Notes: a model not told the origin generated them from the sequence alone. 64,000 nt of DNA from Termitomyces sp. T153 (GCA_018296165.2 JACKQL020000006.1:1426001-1490000), one strand, 5' to 3'. Counted from the stretch's first letter, positions 1 to 12,085 are shown. Translations and numbers: made by a program.

Positions 1-733
1 ATCGGCGTAGACCCACCTGAGGAGAGCTCTGGTCGCGAAGAAACTCCGTCTGTAAGCTCAACCTCGAGGAGTCAGAGTTTGGTTCCAAGGTATCCCTTTT
101 CTCGTAGTACTAGAAGGGCGAGCGACAAAATTGATTCCGCATCTCTAGTGATGTGGAAAATTCAACTGAAGTCCCATCATCAGCCGATGAATCAGACGAA
201 GGCACGAGGTAAGCTTATTTTCACCTATATTTCTGATGTTTACATTTCAAGGTAGTTCCCCCACTCCAGGCCCTCAAGCACAACGGACGTCTAGGCTCAA
301 AATGACAACAAAGCATCGCAGAAAAGCTCCAGCAAGGTCGGACGTCAGATTAGCTAAACTTATCGAAGCTGAATAGTTCAAACAGCCCCTCTGTCAATGA
401 GCAAAGTAAAGGAGAGATGTCCGAGTTGGTAACTCCCGTTGCTTCAGCTGTTACGCCAAAGAGGAAAGGAGTGAAGTATATGCTTTGATACTCTAGTATG
501 AACTCTGGTGACAGGACTCGATTGCTTTAGGCGAATACAAACTCCTGGATCGGCAACCCAAACATCACCTCTGATTCGCAAAAAGACTCGAGTAAACAGT
601 GCTCGGTATGTCCGGTGAAGTTACTTTGACCTCAATTTGATCTACATACATCTCTAGAAAAACACGGTCGAAGAAGGCTCCTGTCGCTGATGATGAATCT
701 GAAGGTGACGCAACTCCTACGAAAGCAACATAA
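1..733 (+). CDS. 3' part of a basic, Ser/Lys-rich protein (partial)
   Basis: The gene enters from the left edge and ends at a TAA at 731-733. The reading is pieced from short exons separated by apparent GT-AG introns, for example a GTAAGC donor near 209 and a GTATGT donor near 606. Exons carry runs of Ser, Glu, Lys and Arg (the end reads KKAPVADDESEGDATPTKAT), with PxRK/KTR-like patches. This composition is usual for chromatin- or nucleus-associated disordered proteins, but I recognise no domain and assign no function. The start lies outside the window. Exon borders between 120 and 610 are tentative because several donors and acceptors are possible. Confidence 0.45.
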
Positions 734-1043
734 TGTTTGCATAGAGACACTAAAAAATTTGGTCATGACAGCTTAGGAGATGAATATAGACTCAAGTACT
801 AACTCTCGAATCAATAATCTTGCTTTGCTGCCAATATCTTGTAATCGTATCAGCCCATGAATATATTGAAGTTTCATTTATATCATACTGTAATGAACAT
901 TATAGATTGCATTTTGAGGAACCTGGATGCCCGGCTGCGGTGACCGCTCCTCATCTCTCCAAAAACGCATAAACGCGTTCAAAGTTTGATAAACGAGGAT
1001 AACGTTGAGTCACGTGGGCAACTCCGTTCTTGCGGCTTGCTCG
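734..1043. other. Intergenic, nothing recognised
   Basis: AT-rich spacer between the end of the upstream partial gene and the Atg43-like gene. It should contain the terminator of the former and the promoter of the latter. No repeat or RNA gene seen. Confidence 0.4.
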
Positions 1044-1594
1044 ATGTCATTGTCGGCCCAACGATCCTTCACCCTCCATAAACCAAAACCTCATCATTTC
1101 GATGAAGATGACCGAGATGAACTCTATCCTCACCGACCCAGTCTTCCGCCAATACCGGACCTCCGCTTCGAGCACAGTTACCTGCGGAGTATTCAACGCT
1201 TCATAACAGCTCGTCAGGATCAGACGTCTTCGAGCGTCTACGGGGGAAAATCCAAGGATGAGGTTACGCTACAGACGTGTTCCGAAGTTATCGATATTCA
1301 ATGGACCAAAGTCTTCTGGATAACGATGCGGGATCAGGTCATCAGCCCACTGCTGCAAGGCACACTCTGGTAAGCTCGTCGCGGGAAGTTTGTTTCTCGC
1401 AGCTTATTGTAAGCAGGGCAATCGCTGGTTACTATCTTTCACCTGTCGCAGCACAATTTGGGTCTCGGGTCGGTGGTTATACGCGTTCCCTCTTTCCATC
1501 GCAGGAAGGCTCTGGTGTGACATGGCTGAGGTCATGGGTCGGTGGCCTTGGATTTGGAGCTCCAACTACGAGAAGTTCTTTGAACCAGATATAG
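1044..1594 (+). CDS. DUF1770/Atg43-like small membrane protein
   Basis: Two exons, 1044-1369 and 1417-1594, join across a 47-nt intron (GTAAGC donor, AGCAG acceptor) into a 167-residue protein. The start is the ATG at 1044, since codons further upstream in the frame have only non-ATG starts. The N-terminal part has the motif LPPIPDLRFEHSYLRSI (residues about 39-55), which I associate with the fungal DUF1770 family that includes the fission-yeast mitophagy receptor Atg43. A C-terminal hydrophobic stretch (DQVISPLLQGTLW then AIAGYYLSPVAA) spans the intron and is likely a membrane segment, as expected for a mitochondrial outer-membrane tether. The tail is short and Gly/Ser-rich. The family assignment is from memory of the motif; a mitophagy role is inference. 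Confidence 0.5.
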
Positions 1595-2837
1595 ACCTGG
1601 TGGTATGATCAATATCAGCTTGTGAATATGGAAGGTTTGTTGATTTCCATTGGTCGAAAACAGGGAAGAATGAGGAGGTTTCTTTATTGACCGGCGTTTC
1701 ATTCAACTCAAGGAGCGTTGTTCATACCAATTGTCGAAGTCATACATGGACTCGACTCTTCAATTAGACCTGGTCGAAGTAGGGCTCCATGCAGCCCTCA
1801 AGGCTTTTGTGCCCTATACCACTGACTATATTGTATACTTTTCTTTCCTGAGTCTGAGGAAGAGTTTATTTTGAATCCGCCAGCACTTTACACCACTGAG
1901 ATTTTTCTATAAGTACGGTAATGCTTTCGAGGGTGCTGGAACCTTGCGCGATCAACTAAGCAAGATCCGTACTCGAAAGTTTGCATAGAGATTCTGAAAA
2001 GTCCCTTCTTCTGGGCTCAACGTAGGAAGTTGGAAACGATGACTACGCCAATCTAATTCATTTATCATGCTAAGACCAAGGACCGTTCTGTCAAACATCC
2101 AGCGGAACATCGTCCGATGTTGGAAAATGGATTTCGAGTCGGCGTCATTTGATAGAGCGTCCAAGCCTTCAAGAGATGCTAGCCCTTTCCAAAGAGCGCC
2201 GTGTGACCAAACCTTGCGCGTTCGCTGTGAATAGACCAATTAACTTGGTGTCAATGACATCCGTCAAAACCGGGCTTGTATGGCAGCCGGGTTGTGATGA
2301 CGAGTAAGAGACGATTGGGGACTTTGTAAACAACAATCAGCTTCGGAAGACTGTCCTTATATGGCTGATTCATAACAGACTCAGAATCTGTTGACGGGTA
2401 GTTATTCGTCTTTGAGACTCGACGGCACTTGCGTTTGCAAGAAATGTGAGGTCATTCTGAGGAACAAATGATACATACGCCACCTAGATCCATAACTGTC
2501 TAGTCTCAATATATTTATTTTCTTTGCTGAATACTATATCTGAGGCTGCCTGAGTAGTACCTTGACGCTTTGAACGCTGAGATCTTTTGACTCACGGATA
2601 GCAAGACCAGTCGTACTTCCTGAAATCCTGACGAAACCCGGGAGTCAACGTCAAACACAACTCTTTTTGATGTATCGTCGAAGAAGGAATATTATTATCT
2701 TGTGCCCATAAATCGCGGATCAAAAGTCATACACGCACGCTAAGTAGTGAACCGGTATCCATCCCCCCCATCCAGCCTTATTGCCTATACTTTCATCCAC
2801 AGATCGACGACTTCCCTATCATATCCACCTTAAAACC
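1595..2837. other. Intergenic, no gene recognised
   Basis: No open frame here has convincing codon structure or splice-compatible neighbours; the 95-codon minus-strand frame at 1952-2239 matches nothing I know. No repeats or RNA genes were seen. Confidence 0.35.
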
Positions 2838-3675
2838 TCATCCATTATCGTGCCCCCAAGCACATTCATAAACGCCGAGGGTATACGCGAAGGTATCATC
2901 GGCTCCTTCTTTGTTTGGCCTACTCCCTACTCTCGCGTTTATTGCTGCATCGTCAAGTAATGGTTGGCATGGCATGGAGATAGCTACTGCCACCTGGATT
3001 TGTCTCTCGTCATGTCCGTTGTTACCCTCAATTTTCGCGCGGGAAATGCCTTTCTCCACAGCGGTGACAGGGGGATGAATGTGCCTAGCCCACCGGTGGA
3101 AAGGTACAGCGGCAGGTTGCAGAGTTTGCGATGTCGTGCCGTCACCTTTCGTAGTATACGGTGGTGACACGGCCACAGAGATGGGCTGCGCAAACAAGGA
3201 GCTGTAAGCCATATACCAACACATTTACCGAGATAAAGGCTGTATGTACAATGTACAATGTACAACTCCAGGGGGCAAGTAAAATATCAAAACATACCAT
3301 AATCGTATCCCAGGTCTCATGCTCCGCCGTTATGTCAGAACCATTACTTAATCCATTGTGTTGTTTATGACCATCTGCCATGCGAGTCGTCCACAAATCC
3401 CACAATTTGGGTCGTGGACCAGGACCCGTCTGCGATGGTATTTGATCAGCTTGCCCCCCGCGCCTAGGTATCTCCCTGTGTACACGAGTGTATTGAAGAC
3501 GGCGCCATCCGAAGACACCTATCATCGATAGTGCAAAGATACCGATGGCGAGGAAAGCCAGAATGAGGGGTGGAGAGGCACTCGGGGGAATCGATCCTCC
3601 GGAGTTGTGAGGGATGACCTGTCTGCCCAAAATGTGAGATGAGATTGTGTAAGGTGTACTAGTGGAGGAGGACAT
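2838..3675 (-). CDS. Single-pass membrane protein of unknown function
   Basis: The first exon starts at the ATG at 3675 and runs to a GTATGT donor near 3301. The second begins after a GCGCAG acceptor near 3206 and ends at 2838. The N-terminal third has a short Ser/Thr ectodomain, then a clear transmembrane segment (PPLILAFLAIGIFALSMIGVF, about residues 30-50), then a basic stop-transfer stretch (GWRRLQYTR) and a cytosolic tail with PRPKLWDLW. The second exon contributes a polar tail ending in FAYTLGVYECAWG. The layout, a type III/I single-span protein with a conserved tryptophan-rich juxtamembrane motif, looks like a conserved basidiomycete hypothetical family. I can give no biochemical role. 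The splice joins frames cleanly (phase 0). Confidence 0.6.
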
Positions 3676-4526
3676 GGCGGAGCGTTGACATGCTGGTGGG
3701 AGAACAACCAAAGCATCTGTGGGGTTGGGAAACTTAAAAGACTGTTTTTGGACGTCGTATGTGCGAAAGTCCAACCCGTTTTAGGGAACGTCTCACATGA
3801 CCGTGATCCTTGTCGTAAAAATAGTTACATAAGTATTATGTTGAGAACACATGAAGATTTCAGTGTATCTTTGCACTGATGCACGAAGAGTTGACGTCGA
3901 GGTGATATAGGGGCTTGCGCGAATCAAGGACTTAGGAAAATACTTTGAAAAAGAAGTACAAACATTCTCATGAGTAGCAGAAGACACAAGATGCACTGAG
4001 CGGCATTGCGGCACATAAGAGGAATTAGGCACAGGTCGGAATGTGTCGTGGAAAGCTGAAGTATGCCATGAAGACGGAGGCGGTAGGTCATGGCAGCCTG
4101 GGTGTATCGGTGACACATCTTGATGGATCATGGGTGCCAGTAGTTGTACAAGCGTGTGCGGTTGTCAAGGTAAGGGCGGGGTGCGGTATTGGAAGGGCTG
4201 AGCAGGGCGGGGCATTATTGGAGCAAGTCAGTAGCGCGTTGCTGGATGAGGGGAGCATGTTGTGGATAACTGGAGGGAAGGCGGGCCTCCGGAGCTGGGA
4301 CGGCAGCAACCCGTACAAATCCTCGAATCGCACGTGCTCTATGTATATCTACACGTGATACGTAAAACAATCTCATTTGATATATAAATGATGGTCGTAC
4401 AATCATAATCACGTGCCTGTCAAAAAGGAACCATTATAATAATGATAGAGGACACGGCGGCCAAAAGCCACACTGCTGGCAGCCGATAGATTTTCCTGAT
4501 GAAATACTGATTAAGAAATCTGTTAT

Positions 4527-4650
4527 GCCATTTCCAAACGGCGTATTTCCAATGGAAATAGCCTTTTTCCAAAGGAAAAATATGTCAAAGAAATGGCATG
4601 ACAGGTTTCTTTTTCCACTTTTCTAATGGAAACATGTTCCAGTGCCAGCA
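4527..4650. repeat. Cluster of short TTTCC/GGAAA palindromes
   Basis: Within about 120 bp the motifs TTTCCAATGGAAA, TTTTTCCAAAGGAAAAA and TTCTAATGGAAAC occur in succession. They are followed by GTTCCAGTGCCAGCAG, which recurs at 16990-17005 next to the LINE fragment. This could be the edge of an old mobile element or a set of protein-binding palindromes; I cannot tell which. Confidence 0.4.
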
Positions 4651-5619
4651 GCGTCAGCGAACACCCTCAACTGGAGACCTTGACATCACATTAGTGCAGT
4701 ATGGAATGTTCTGATATATCATCTGATTCCTGCACTTTCGTTCACCGGAGCTGGAGCATCATGACTCCTACCGTCAGCTCCCTTTCCGAGGAACTACAGC
4801 AACAGACCTTGGCTGAAGAAGCGCAGCACCAGACTACCTCTGAAGAACCACCACACCGGCAGACCCTGCTTGACCTGCCTGTACCCGCGACCTATGAACA
4901 CTATATCGAATGGAAAAACTGTCCCGCACTTGGTACTCGCTTTTCCCTTTACCCATGATGAGCACTTTTGGATTGAAGAAGTCAACAATATGAATCCAGG
5001 GTTGGGCAGGCCCCGACGGGAGACCATTGCTTTTTCTACAATCCCATTTTTGTTGCCTCGGCACTGTCGCTTGGGGGCTATACGTTCAAAGGATTCGGGT
5101 ACTGGTTTCATTATGGCAGTTTTAGTCACGTCGAATGCGAAGCCTTGGATTTTGGCGCGGATGCACGACATAGAAACGTTGTAGAAGGTTCGGCGAATTC
5201 TAGGGGCAACTGCTAATCCGAAGTGGGCTAAGTTGGCGACAAATTGTTAAATTGTGTGCAGCTTCTGACATACGACCTCATATGAACTCTGATTATAGAT
5301 CTGTATACTCATCGCTATGGAGTCATGTATGGATACGTAGTCGACTTCGGGCTGATAAAATCTGGATATATGTGCCAGAAAGTTCGTCCTGCGTCACTGT
5401 TCGCTATGTAGCAGTAGCAATCCATATCTTGTCTACTGTGTGAGATCCTTGAAGTTGTGTTGTTTCTGATGTGTATCGTTCTTGATGTTGGGATTAGAAA
5501 CCTCCGATTCCTTTGCAGTGGTACCCCGGCCCATTGTGCTCGAGTTCTTGTGAACAGATTATGAGATTTCCAGGGAACCGAGTGACCCCTGAACCTGAAA
5601 ACCATGAGAATGATGTTAA

Positions 5620-5796
5620 GCAGCTGACCAGCTCGCCGAAAACACTAAAACACTTTGGTTATGGAGGTCAGGGAGAGGCAAAATCTCCAAGGAGACAGAA
5701 CTCGCACTCAGGCTGTTGTCAAACTTGTTGCCCGAATTTCTGCTCAACCAATTCCGTGACATTCCTCCAGCAACGACTCACGAACACGAATGGTAG
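5620..5796 (+). CDS. Possible terminal exon of an unidentified gene
   Basis: After an in-frame TAA at 5617-5619 the frame stays open to a TAG at 5794-5796. Its last 35 residues look protein-like (KETELALRLLSNLLPEFL, then NQFRDIPPATTHEHEW), an amphipathic helix pattern. A CAG acceptor at 5620-5622 would fit a last exon. No upstream exon could be linked with confidence, and no family is recognised. Confidence 0.2.
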   Translation, partial: AADQLAENTKTLWLWRSGRGKISKETELALRLLSNLLPEFLLNQFRDIPPATTHEHEW

Positions 5797-6939
5797 GGTG
5801 TATGCGACGGGCCCTTGAACAAGCACTCTGTCCCGGACGGTCGGGTTGTAAAGAGAATCATATCCACGAGTTTGAAGGAGAGAGGTCGACACCTGGTCGC
5901 CTGGCCATCAGCCTCGAACACCTGAATATTACGATTCCGATGTCTTTCCAAGATTGAGCGCCTGTTATGCTCTCCTAGGTTGATGTACTTTCCACTCTAA
6001 TCGGGCCAACTTTCATGAGTCTCAACGCATTTGGGCATATAGTTGATGGAGAGGCCAGAAATATCATCACACCCGAGGCCATACCGAACTCTGGGCAGTA
6101 TGTTATCGATTCCGCGCCTAGGCAGCGTTAAGATGTGGATTTGACAACCGATGAGGGGAGTCATCGAATGCTTGCTAATTTTCAGGAAGTCAAAAACACG
6201 ATACTTAATGGAGGTACGTGTAACCGCAGTTTTCACTGCCCATCCAAGACTCTTGAGGAATCATAGTTGTGAATGCGTGGAGGGTCTTTGAAGTTTGCAA
6301 TACAGTAGAAATTATCGATACTGATGTCAATCTGAACAATCTTCTCGGCTCGCCTCATTGTCTTTCCCTTGACTTTATATTCAAGCAGAACGAACGTCTG
6401 CACTAAGATATGAATAAACCCTCGACTGGCGGAACACCGCGGTCCGAAAAACTCAGATCGAATATGAGAAAAGAAACCTGAAGCTGTAGTATCTTGTACA
6501 GACAGACTTTTCTACGTATCTCCTTTTTCGCGCAGCGTGGCAATTTTACATGTCATGCCAACTATTTCTAGTGAGAAATGCGAGAGTAAGTGGTAGGTAG
6601 GGTGAAGCTGGTGATACCTTCGGCGTCTATGAGTGTGCTTGGAGACACGATTGAGGGTTGAAGTCGTCGATTCGCAATCCAGTTTGAATACAAGCATGGA
6701 GAGGGATGCCGGCCGCCTCACTACTTAACATGCATCGTATGACTGTCAGTTATCTGTGCCATTCATCGACGACGCAATCAAAACAGCTGTGTTTGACGTT
6801 AATATCTGTCAGGATTTCAGAAACAAGGATTGATCTTGTCCTCCATCAAAAGCTCTTAGTGTTCAAAGCGTCAGGGTACTTCTCATACAACCTTATACGG
6901 CATTTCTGCAAAAATAAGAAATATAACCAGACATGACAA

Positions 6940-7779
6940 TCATGGATCTGGACGGCGCAGCGTCAACACAGCCGCGTCCCTCTCGACAAAGCTCGGTGTC
7001 AGACCTCCCCAAAGCGTGTGCAGGAGGAGGAAGTCCTGCCTCAAAACTCCCTCCTCCCGCGCCATTGCGGGTGTTCTTGACATACGCCAACGTGAATCAA
7101 ATGTCTCGTTTACGCGGTCTTGCTGTTTCTTGCACAACGCATCCCACTCGGCTTGCATTATAGGTGTCCGCATGCATTCACGCACTGCGTTGAGGACATC
7201 TAGGACTGTTATACATGCTTGTGAAGACGCAGACGAGTTAACTGTGATAGTGCCCCAGGTGCCAGTGGGCGGGACAATACCACAAAAGAGACGGAGAACA
7301 TGACGGGGAGGGGCGGTGGCAGGCTGGTATAGTTCGTGCTCGGAAACGATCACGAGGGCATGGGCGGACGTTGTACTATGGTATGAAATAGGAACAGGAA
7401 CTTGAAGTAAGGACGCGGGGGTTGGGTCGGTACGCATGTCCCAGACAAGCGCAGGCTTGCAGTGCTGTGAGTAGCAAAGAAGGGGATGAAGGAGGAGATT
7501 ATATGAGCTAGAGTGGAATGTCGAGGTAGAGTAAGGCGGGCTTGGATTCGGCGGTGGTGAATACGATGGTAATGGAACATTTAACATTCTTGGTGTTGAG
7601 GGCACCACTAGTGGTGGCATTTGAGGCTGTCGGGGTAGTAAAATCACTGGTGGTACTGTAGACACTGGATGTCGTGGGTTCGTCGTCGTAAGTGATGGCT
7701 GAGACTGTGATGGTGGCGAGCTGTACGCGTACACCGGCGTCGGTGGAAGTGCAGGAGGTGTTGGATTGGGTGGACTCAT
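6940..7779 (-). CDS. DUF6699-domain protein
   Basis: One long exon starting at the ATG at 7779 (upstream in-frame codons use only a TTG start) and ending at 6940, about 279 residues. The N-terminal 100 residues are Pro/Ser/Thr-rich and probably disordered. The C-terminal half carries the pattern I associate with the basidiomycete DUF6699 family: a WDMRTDPTP-type entry strand, then VLDVLNAVRECMRTPI, a Trp-containing helix, and the close FLLLHTLWGGLTPS. Members are expanded in Agaricomycetes; their function is unknown. An upstream 5' exon is possible because the frame stays open to 7869 without an ATG. Confidence 0.6.
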   Translation of the reverse strand: MSPPNPTPPALPPTPVYAYSSPPSQSQPSLTTTNPRHPVSTVPPVILLPRQPQMPPLVVPSTPRMLNVPLPSYSPPPNPSPPYSTSTFHSSSYNLLLHPLLCYSQHCKPALVWDMRTDPTPASLLQVPVPISYHSTTSAHALVIVSEHELYQPATAPPRHVLRLFCGIVPPTGTWGTITVNSSASSQACITVLDVLNAVRECMRTPIMQAEWDALCKKQQDRVNETFDSRWRMSRTPAMAREEGVLRQDFLLLHTLWGGLTPSFVERDAAVLTLRRPDP

Positions 7780-10274
7780 CGTCGGAGTCGAGAATGAGGG
7801 AGTGGAACGACCATAAAGCGCAAAGGGAAAGCTATTCTTATATCCAGCCCATGGTGAACAAGTCGACAAAGAGTCCTTTCACGCGCTGTGGACAGCCATG
7901 TGCAGTTACATGCATGTCGCGATCTTGGGGTTTGCCCGGACATTACGCGTCCATCCAAAGAGAAGCTTTCCTATTAGGGCTGAAAGACAGGGCCGCTCAC
8001 TCACGTGTATCTGAAGACGGAAGTGATTTTTCATTTTTACACAGGTGGCCGTACGCGTGTGGCTCGGCACTGCTATGAGTTAGGACCGAGGGCTCTCAGG
8101 CAGATACAGCAGGGTTAAGACTCGGCGATAGAGCAAAAGGGTTTTACGGAACCGCAGCTTGGTTCGACTGATGACTCCAGACCGAAGAACAATGCGTACG
8201 GCACGGCCTCAGGTGCCGAGTATGGATATATCAGGTATCTGGACGATTTGACTGACATGACGCACAAATATTCATCGCCCGGCATCTTGATATCTACTGC
8301 CGAGCTCAGTTGGGCACTTTCTGGACAATAGCACATCGAGTGGAGGTAACACTGCTTTGGTATGATGGTAATAAAATTTCACTGGCGAGGGGAAGCAGTG
8401 TCTTGAAAAGCTCAGAAGTGGGCTCAGGTGAAATTAGCAAAGCCCGAGCCTTCCACGGGGACAGAAAGTATGGCCCAAGAGAGATAAGCGCTGTGAGAGT
8501 TGTATCTCGTAAATGATCCTAGTGACGGGATGGGATCACTTGTGTTGTATTTAGGTACTGCAGAGCCTAATCTCCATTAGAATTGCTCCTCAAAAAATGG
8601 TGTTGAACACGGCCTTTGCAAATAACGAAACGTTTTCCTTGAATCAATCAGAAGAAGATAATATCGCAGCCTCAGGTCTTTTTCACTATTCTCCTCCATG
8701 TATCAATCGTAGATCGGGGCCATCGACTTCTTCGACCGGGTTGCCAAAAGTCCAGCGCACCTGCCTTGGTGACCGGCAAAAGTACGAGCGCGTCTAGGTG
8801 CGATGTTTTGGGAAATGACCAGGCTCCAGCAGAGAACACAGGCAAACAAGAAAGAGTACAGGTAGAATTTCACTGGGCTCGATGTATTTTCCGAAAGCGT
8901 TCTCCGGTCCGAGGTGATGTGTAGAATGGATAGGAAGCCTGAGCTATTATTCATAGAAGGCAGTACTAATCCAGTCCAACATTCGTCCAGTGCCATATAG
9001 ACCATGTTGTGCAGGTCGTTAACGTACGACATTGACCAAGGTCTAGAACGACATGTTCATTGCTTGTCCTTGAACAATGTCCATGTGGGTGAGCGCCATA
9101 CATCAAGAAACCACCAACATAAGAGGGCGCAGCAACATATCCAAAAGTCACGGAAGTTCCAAACAAATGAAATAGATCCGCTCACATTCTATTTCTTTTG
9201 AGTGTTTGCTCCATCGATTACACGGCAACTCACGGTGCAATGTACCAGTTGACTGTCTGCAGATGCGGAGATAAAGATAAATTATCGATAAGATACCTGT
9301 TCATCGAGTACTTACAACGCGAAGAGAAACTGACCAAGATAAGTCAGTCTTTTAAAAATAATCAGCATGTTGCTTACAACAACAACAACAACAACTTTGC
9401 AGATACCGACGCAAGTGATACTGATTACTGAATATCACTATAGTCAGCCTGAAGATAAATTATCGATAAGATACCTGTTCATCAAGTACTTACAACGCGA
9501 AGAGAAACTGACCAAAATAACCCTGTCTTTAAAAAAAAAATCAGCATATTGTTTTCAACAACAACAACTTTGCAGATACCGGCGCAAGTGATACTGATAC
9601 TGAATCCCACTATAGTCAGCCCGTTCGAATTCCAAGCCGTTCCTCCACTTTGAAGAAAGAACTTGAAAGAAAGAAAGAAACGATTGAATGAGGGGCTCTC
9701 AGAGTCTGGACGCAAGTGAAAGAGCCAAGGAAGGGGTTACTTACTCACTTTCAATGAAACAAAAACGGCAAAGCAATGCTACGCGATTGACTCCTAGTAC
9801 ACCAGCGGTCAGTGTAACCAATCGCACATGACGGTCCAAGGAACTACGTCTGTCCCATTCAAACTGTGAACATGCCAGAATCCCGTCAAAGTATTTCAGA
9901 GTAGGTGATTGCTCTGGCAACTGCCGGTCATTCAATCTCCATACTTAGCGGGGAAACCCGACCCCCGCTATATCCTTACTTAATAACCTCAACGTCCCCC
10001 TTGCCCTGTCTTTCCACTGGCTACATACAATATCTGATCCCCTCGAAAACTCACTGGCACAACGCCGCAAAGCAAGGCCCAAAAACAACTCATATCAAAG
10101 ATCAGAAAGAAGGAAAAAATCAATCAATTGATCGATTCATGCTCGGGTACTACAAGGATGAATGCTTGATACATGGTCGTTAGTATGTATAGTGTGGTGT
10201 GGTGTGGGAGGTATACAACATGAAAAAGTGCCCGAAAAAAAAAACAGTGTACACAGAAACCTCACTACCGCCTC
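7780..10274. other. Intergenic, one repeat, no confident gene
   Basis: The only clear structure is a two-copy direct repeat (listed separately). A minus-strand frame at 8703-9032 has one strong hydrophobic segment (SPVKFYLYSFLFACVLCW) and could be a membrane-protein exon or its relic, but no partners were found. Nothing else recognised. Confidence 0.35.
9276..9622. repeat. Two-copy tandem direct repeat, period 178 bp
   Basis: Copy 1 begins at 9276 and copy 2 at 9454, both with GATAAATTATCGATAAGATA. The copies stay aligned to about 9622 with few differences, mainly in the (AAC)n tract and an A-run. Each copy contains a short CAACAACAAC microsatellite, so slippage or unequal exchange is a plausible origin. 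It does not overlap a recognised gene. Confidence 0.8.
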
Positions 10275-12085
10275 TCACGCATCCCTCCTCCTAACTCCAA
10301 CCACACACTCCAAAGGCTTCCTCAAAAACCCCTCCCTCGTCTCGAGCACCTGCCCGTCACTCTCCAGCACAAACTCATACCTCCTCATCAAACTCCCCAC
10401 AATCATCTGCAGCTCCAAAAACGCAAGGTTCCTGCCTACACACGCACGCGGACCCAGACTGAACGGGTTAAAGCACCGCTGAATCTTTTCTTGTTTTTCC
10501 TTCGACTCGGAGTCGGTCTCAGACTCGGAATCGAGGAACCGCTCGGGCCTGTAGATCTCAACGTCCTCGCCCCACGTATCGGTGTCCCGATGGATCGTGT
10601 AGCTCGGCACGGACACGACGGTACCCTCTGGGAAATGGGTACCGAGGATGGTGAGGCCGCCCTGTGGAATGACGCGCGGGAGACCGAGGGAGGACGTGGA
10701 GTGGATGCGGAGGCCTTCGTTTATGCATGCGTCGAGGTAAGGCAGGGACTTGACCTGGTCGGCCGTTAGCGCGAAGTCGTCGTCCGAGGCGGGGCCGAGC
10801 TGCTCGTCTAGCTCACGTTGGAGCTTGTGTTGGATGGATGGGTTCGAGGCGAGGTGGTAGATGATTGCGCAGGTCGAGCTGTGGCGTAGGGTTCAGCGCA
10901 ATGAAGAGAACAAGGAAAACAATGTACTTGGAAGTCGTGTCGGACCCGGCGATGAGCAGCGTTAGAGCCTCGGCGGTGACTTCTTCCCTGCTCATATAGT
11001 TCCCGTTGGAGTCTTTCGAGTTTTTGAGCTTGGCTAGGAGGTCTACTCTGTCGGAATCAAACATGAGTCTGTTCTTGACTGCCATGATGGCGATGCCAGC
11101 AAGAGTCTTGACGTCCTTTTCACCGCGCCTGTACCAGGGGATCATGCGGGCAAAGGGGCGCCACCGCGTGGGGAGGACGCCGAGGGACATGGAGTACTCG
11201 CCGCGGCCATTGAGGATCTTGACGGCAGGGACCTCGGCAACGTCTTCGGGGCGAGAGGCTTTTCCGTAAGATGACATGGCTTGTTCTTGTGACTGGTTCT
11301 TGGGGACTTTGGCGATATCTTTGGCGGCTTGGATCATGCCAAAGGGCGCGCCGAACGCGAGGTCGCCGACAATGTCAAAGGCGAGGTAGTTGGCCCCTGT
11401 GTCGGTATGCGTTAGGAGAAAAAAAAAGGGGGGGGGGGGGTTGTGACGTACAAAGTAAGCAATCGAGGTATAAGCGGCCGTTTCTGCCTTGCCAGCCGCC
11501 GCCTTCAGTTCCTTTCTCGCCTTTGACGGCGAGATTAAACAGACGGTCCCATTGGTTGACGAGGGCGGCGATGTGTAATCGGATGTGCGGCTCAAACTCG
11601 ACGACGGATTTCTGGGAAAAGATGTGTGCGACAAACTTGCGTTTGCGGGTGTGTTCGTTGCGGTCGCGGGTGTTGAAGATGCCACGGCGGATGGAGACGA
11701 AGGCGTCGTAAAAGTCGGATTTTAGAGCACCGTTTCCGTGGGCGTAGACGACCTGGAGGGCCTCGGGGTGGGCGATCGAGACGTGGTTGGGGGCGATGCG
11801 GACAAAGGGGCCTTGAGGGGCGTAATTGGGCGACCGAGGCGAGGAAGCGAATAGGGACTTACCGTGCTTGAGATGGAGCTTGTGGATGGTCTCTGAGCGG
11901 TGGCCAGCCTTGCTGACAAGACCGAGCCAGAGGTCAGAGAAGCGGGCGAGCCATGGGCCGGGGAGGGCGCGCGCGTTGTGGGGGTCGGAGAGATAGGGGA
12001 CGAGGTGGACGGCGACGACGAGCAAGGGGGCGACGACGGCGACGACGGCGAGCGTGGACGGATTGGCAAAGAGAAGAGACAACAT
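10275..12085 (-). CDS. Cytochrome P450, CYP53-type benzoate 4-monooxygenase
   Basis: The ATG at 12085 opens a hydrophobic N-terminal anchor (LLFANPSTLAVVAVVAPLLV), typical of an ER-bound P450. In order come the CYP53-like block DPHNARALPGPWLARFSDLW, the C-helix region with HTRKRKFVAHIFSQKSV, the NYLAFDIVGDLAFGAPFG block, the I-helix LLIAGSDTTS, the K-helix ExxR (EGLR), a PERF motif, and the heme-binding loop FSLGPRACVGRNLAF with the Cys ligand. At least three short introns interrupt it: after KHG, one with a poly-C/T run near 11430 that splits a Trp codon, and one directly after the I-helix Thr-Thr-Ser. Full length, no lesion seen. CYP53 enzymes para-hydroxylate benzoate, feeding the protocatechuate or hydroquinone route and removing a plant antifungal compound. 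The subfamily call rests on block similarity recalled from the family. Confidence 0.85.

Larger units (their letters stand above)
3676..6939. other. Gene-poor 3.3-kb stretch
   Basis: No confident gene. Contents seen: a cluster of short palindromes near 4.53-4.64 kb and a protein-like open stretch at 5620-5796, both listed separately. Several 60-125-codon frames on both strands overlap each other and have no recognisable motif. A minus-strand frame near 6.2-6.4 kb (RRAEKIVQIDISIDNFYCIA) is exon-like but cannot be connected. Confidence 0.35.

Noticed and set aside
3142..3774. 210-codon minus-strand frame as a single-exon gene from 3774
   Set aside because: Its 5' end lacks an ATG before 3675 and its 3' part reads through a good GTATGT intron; replaced by the two-exon model 2838-3675.
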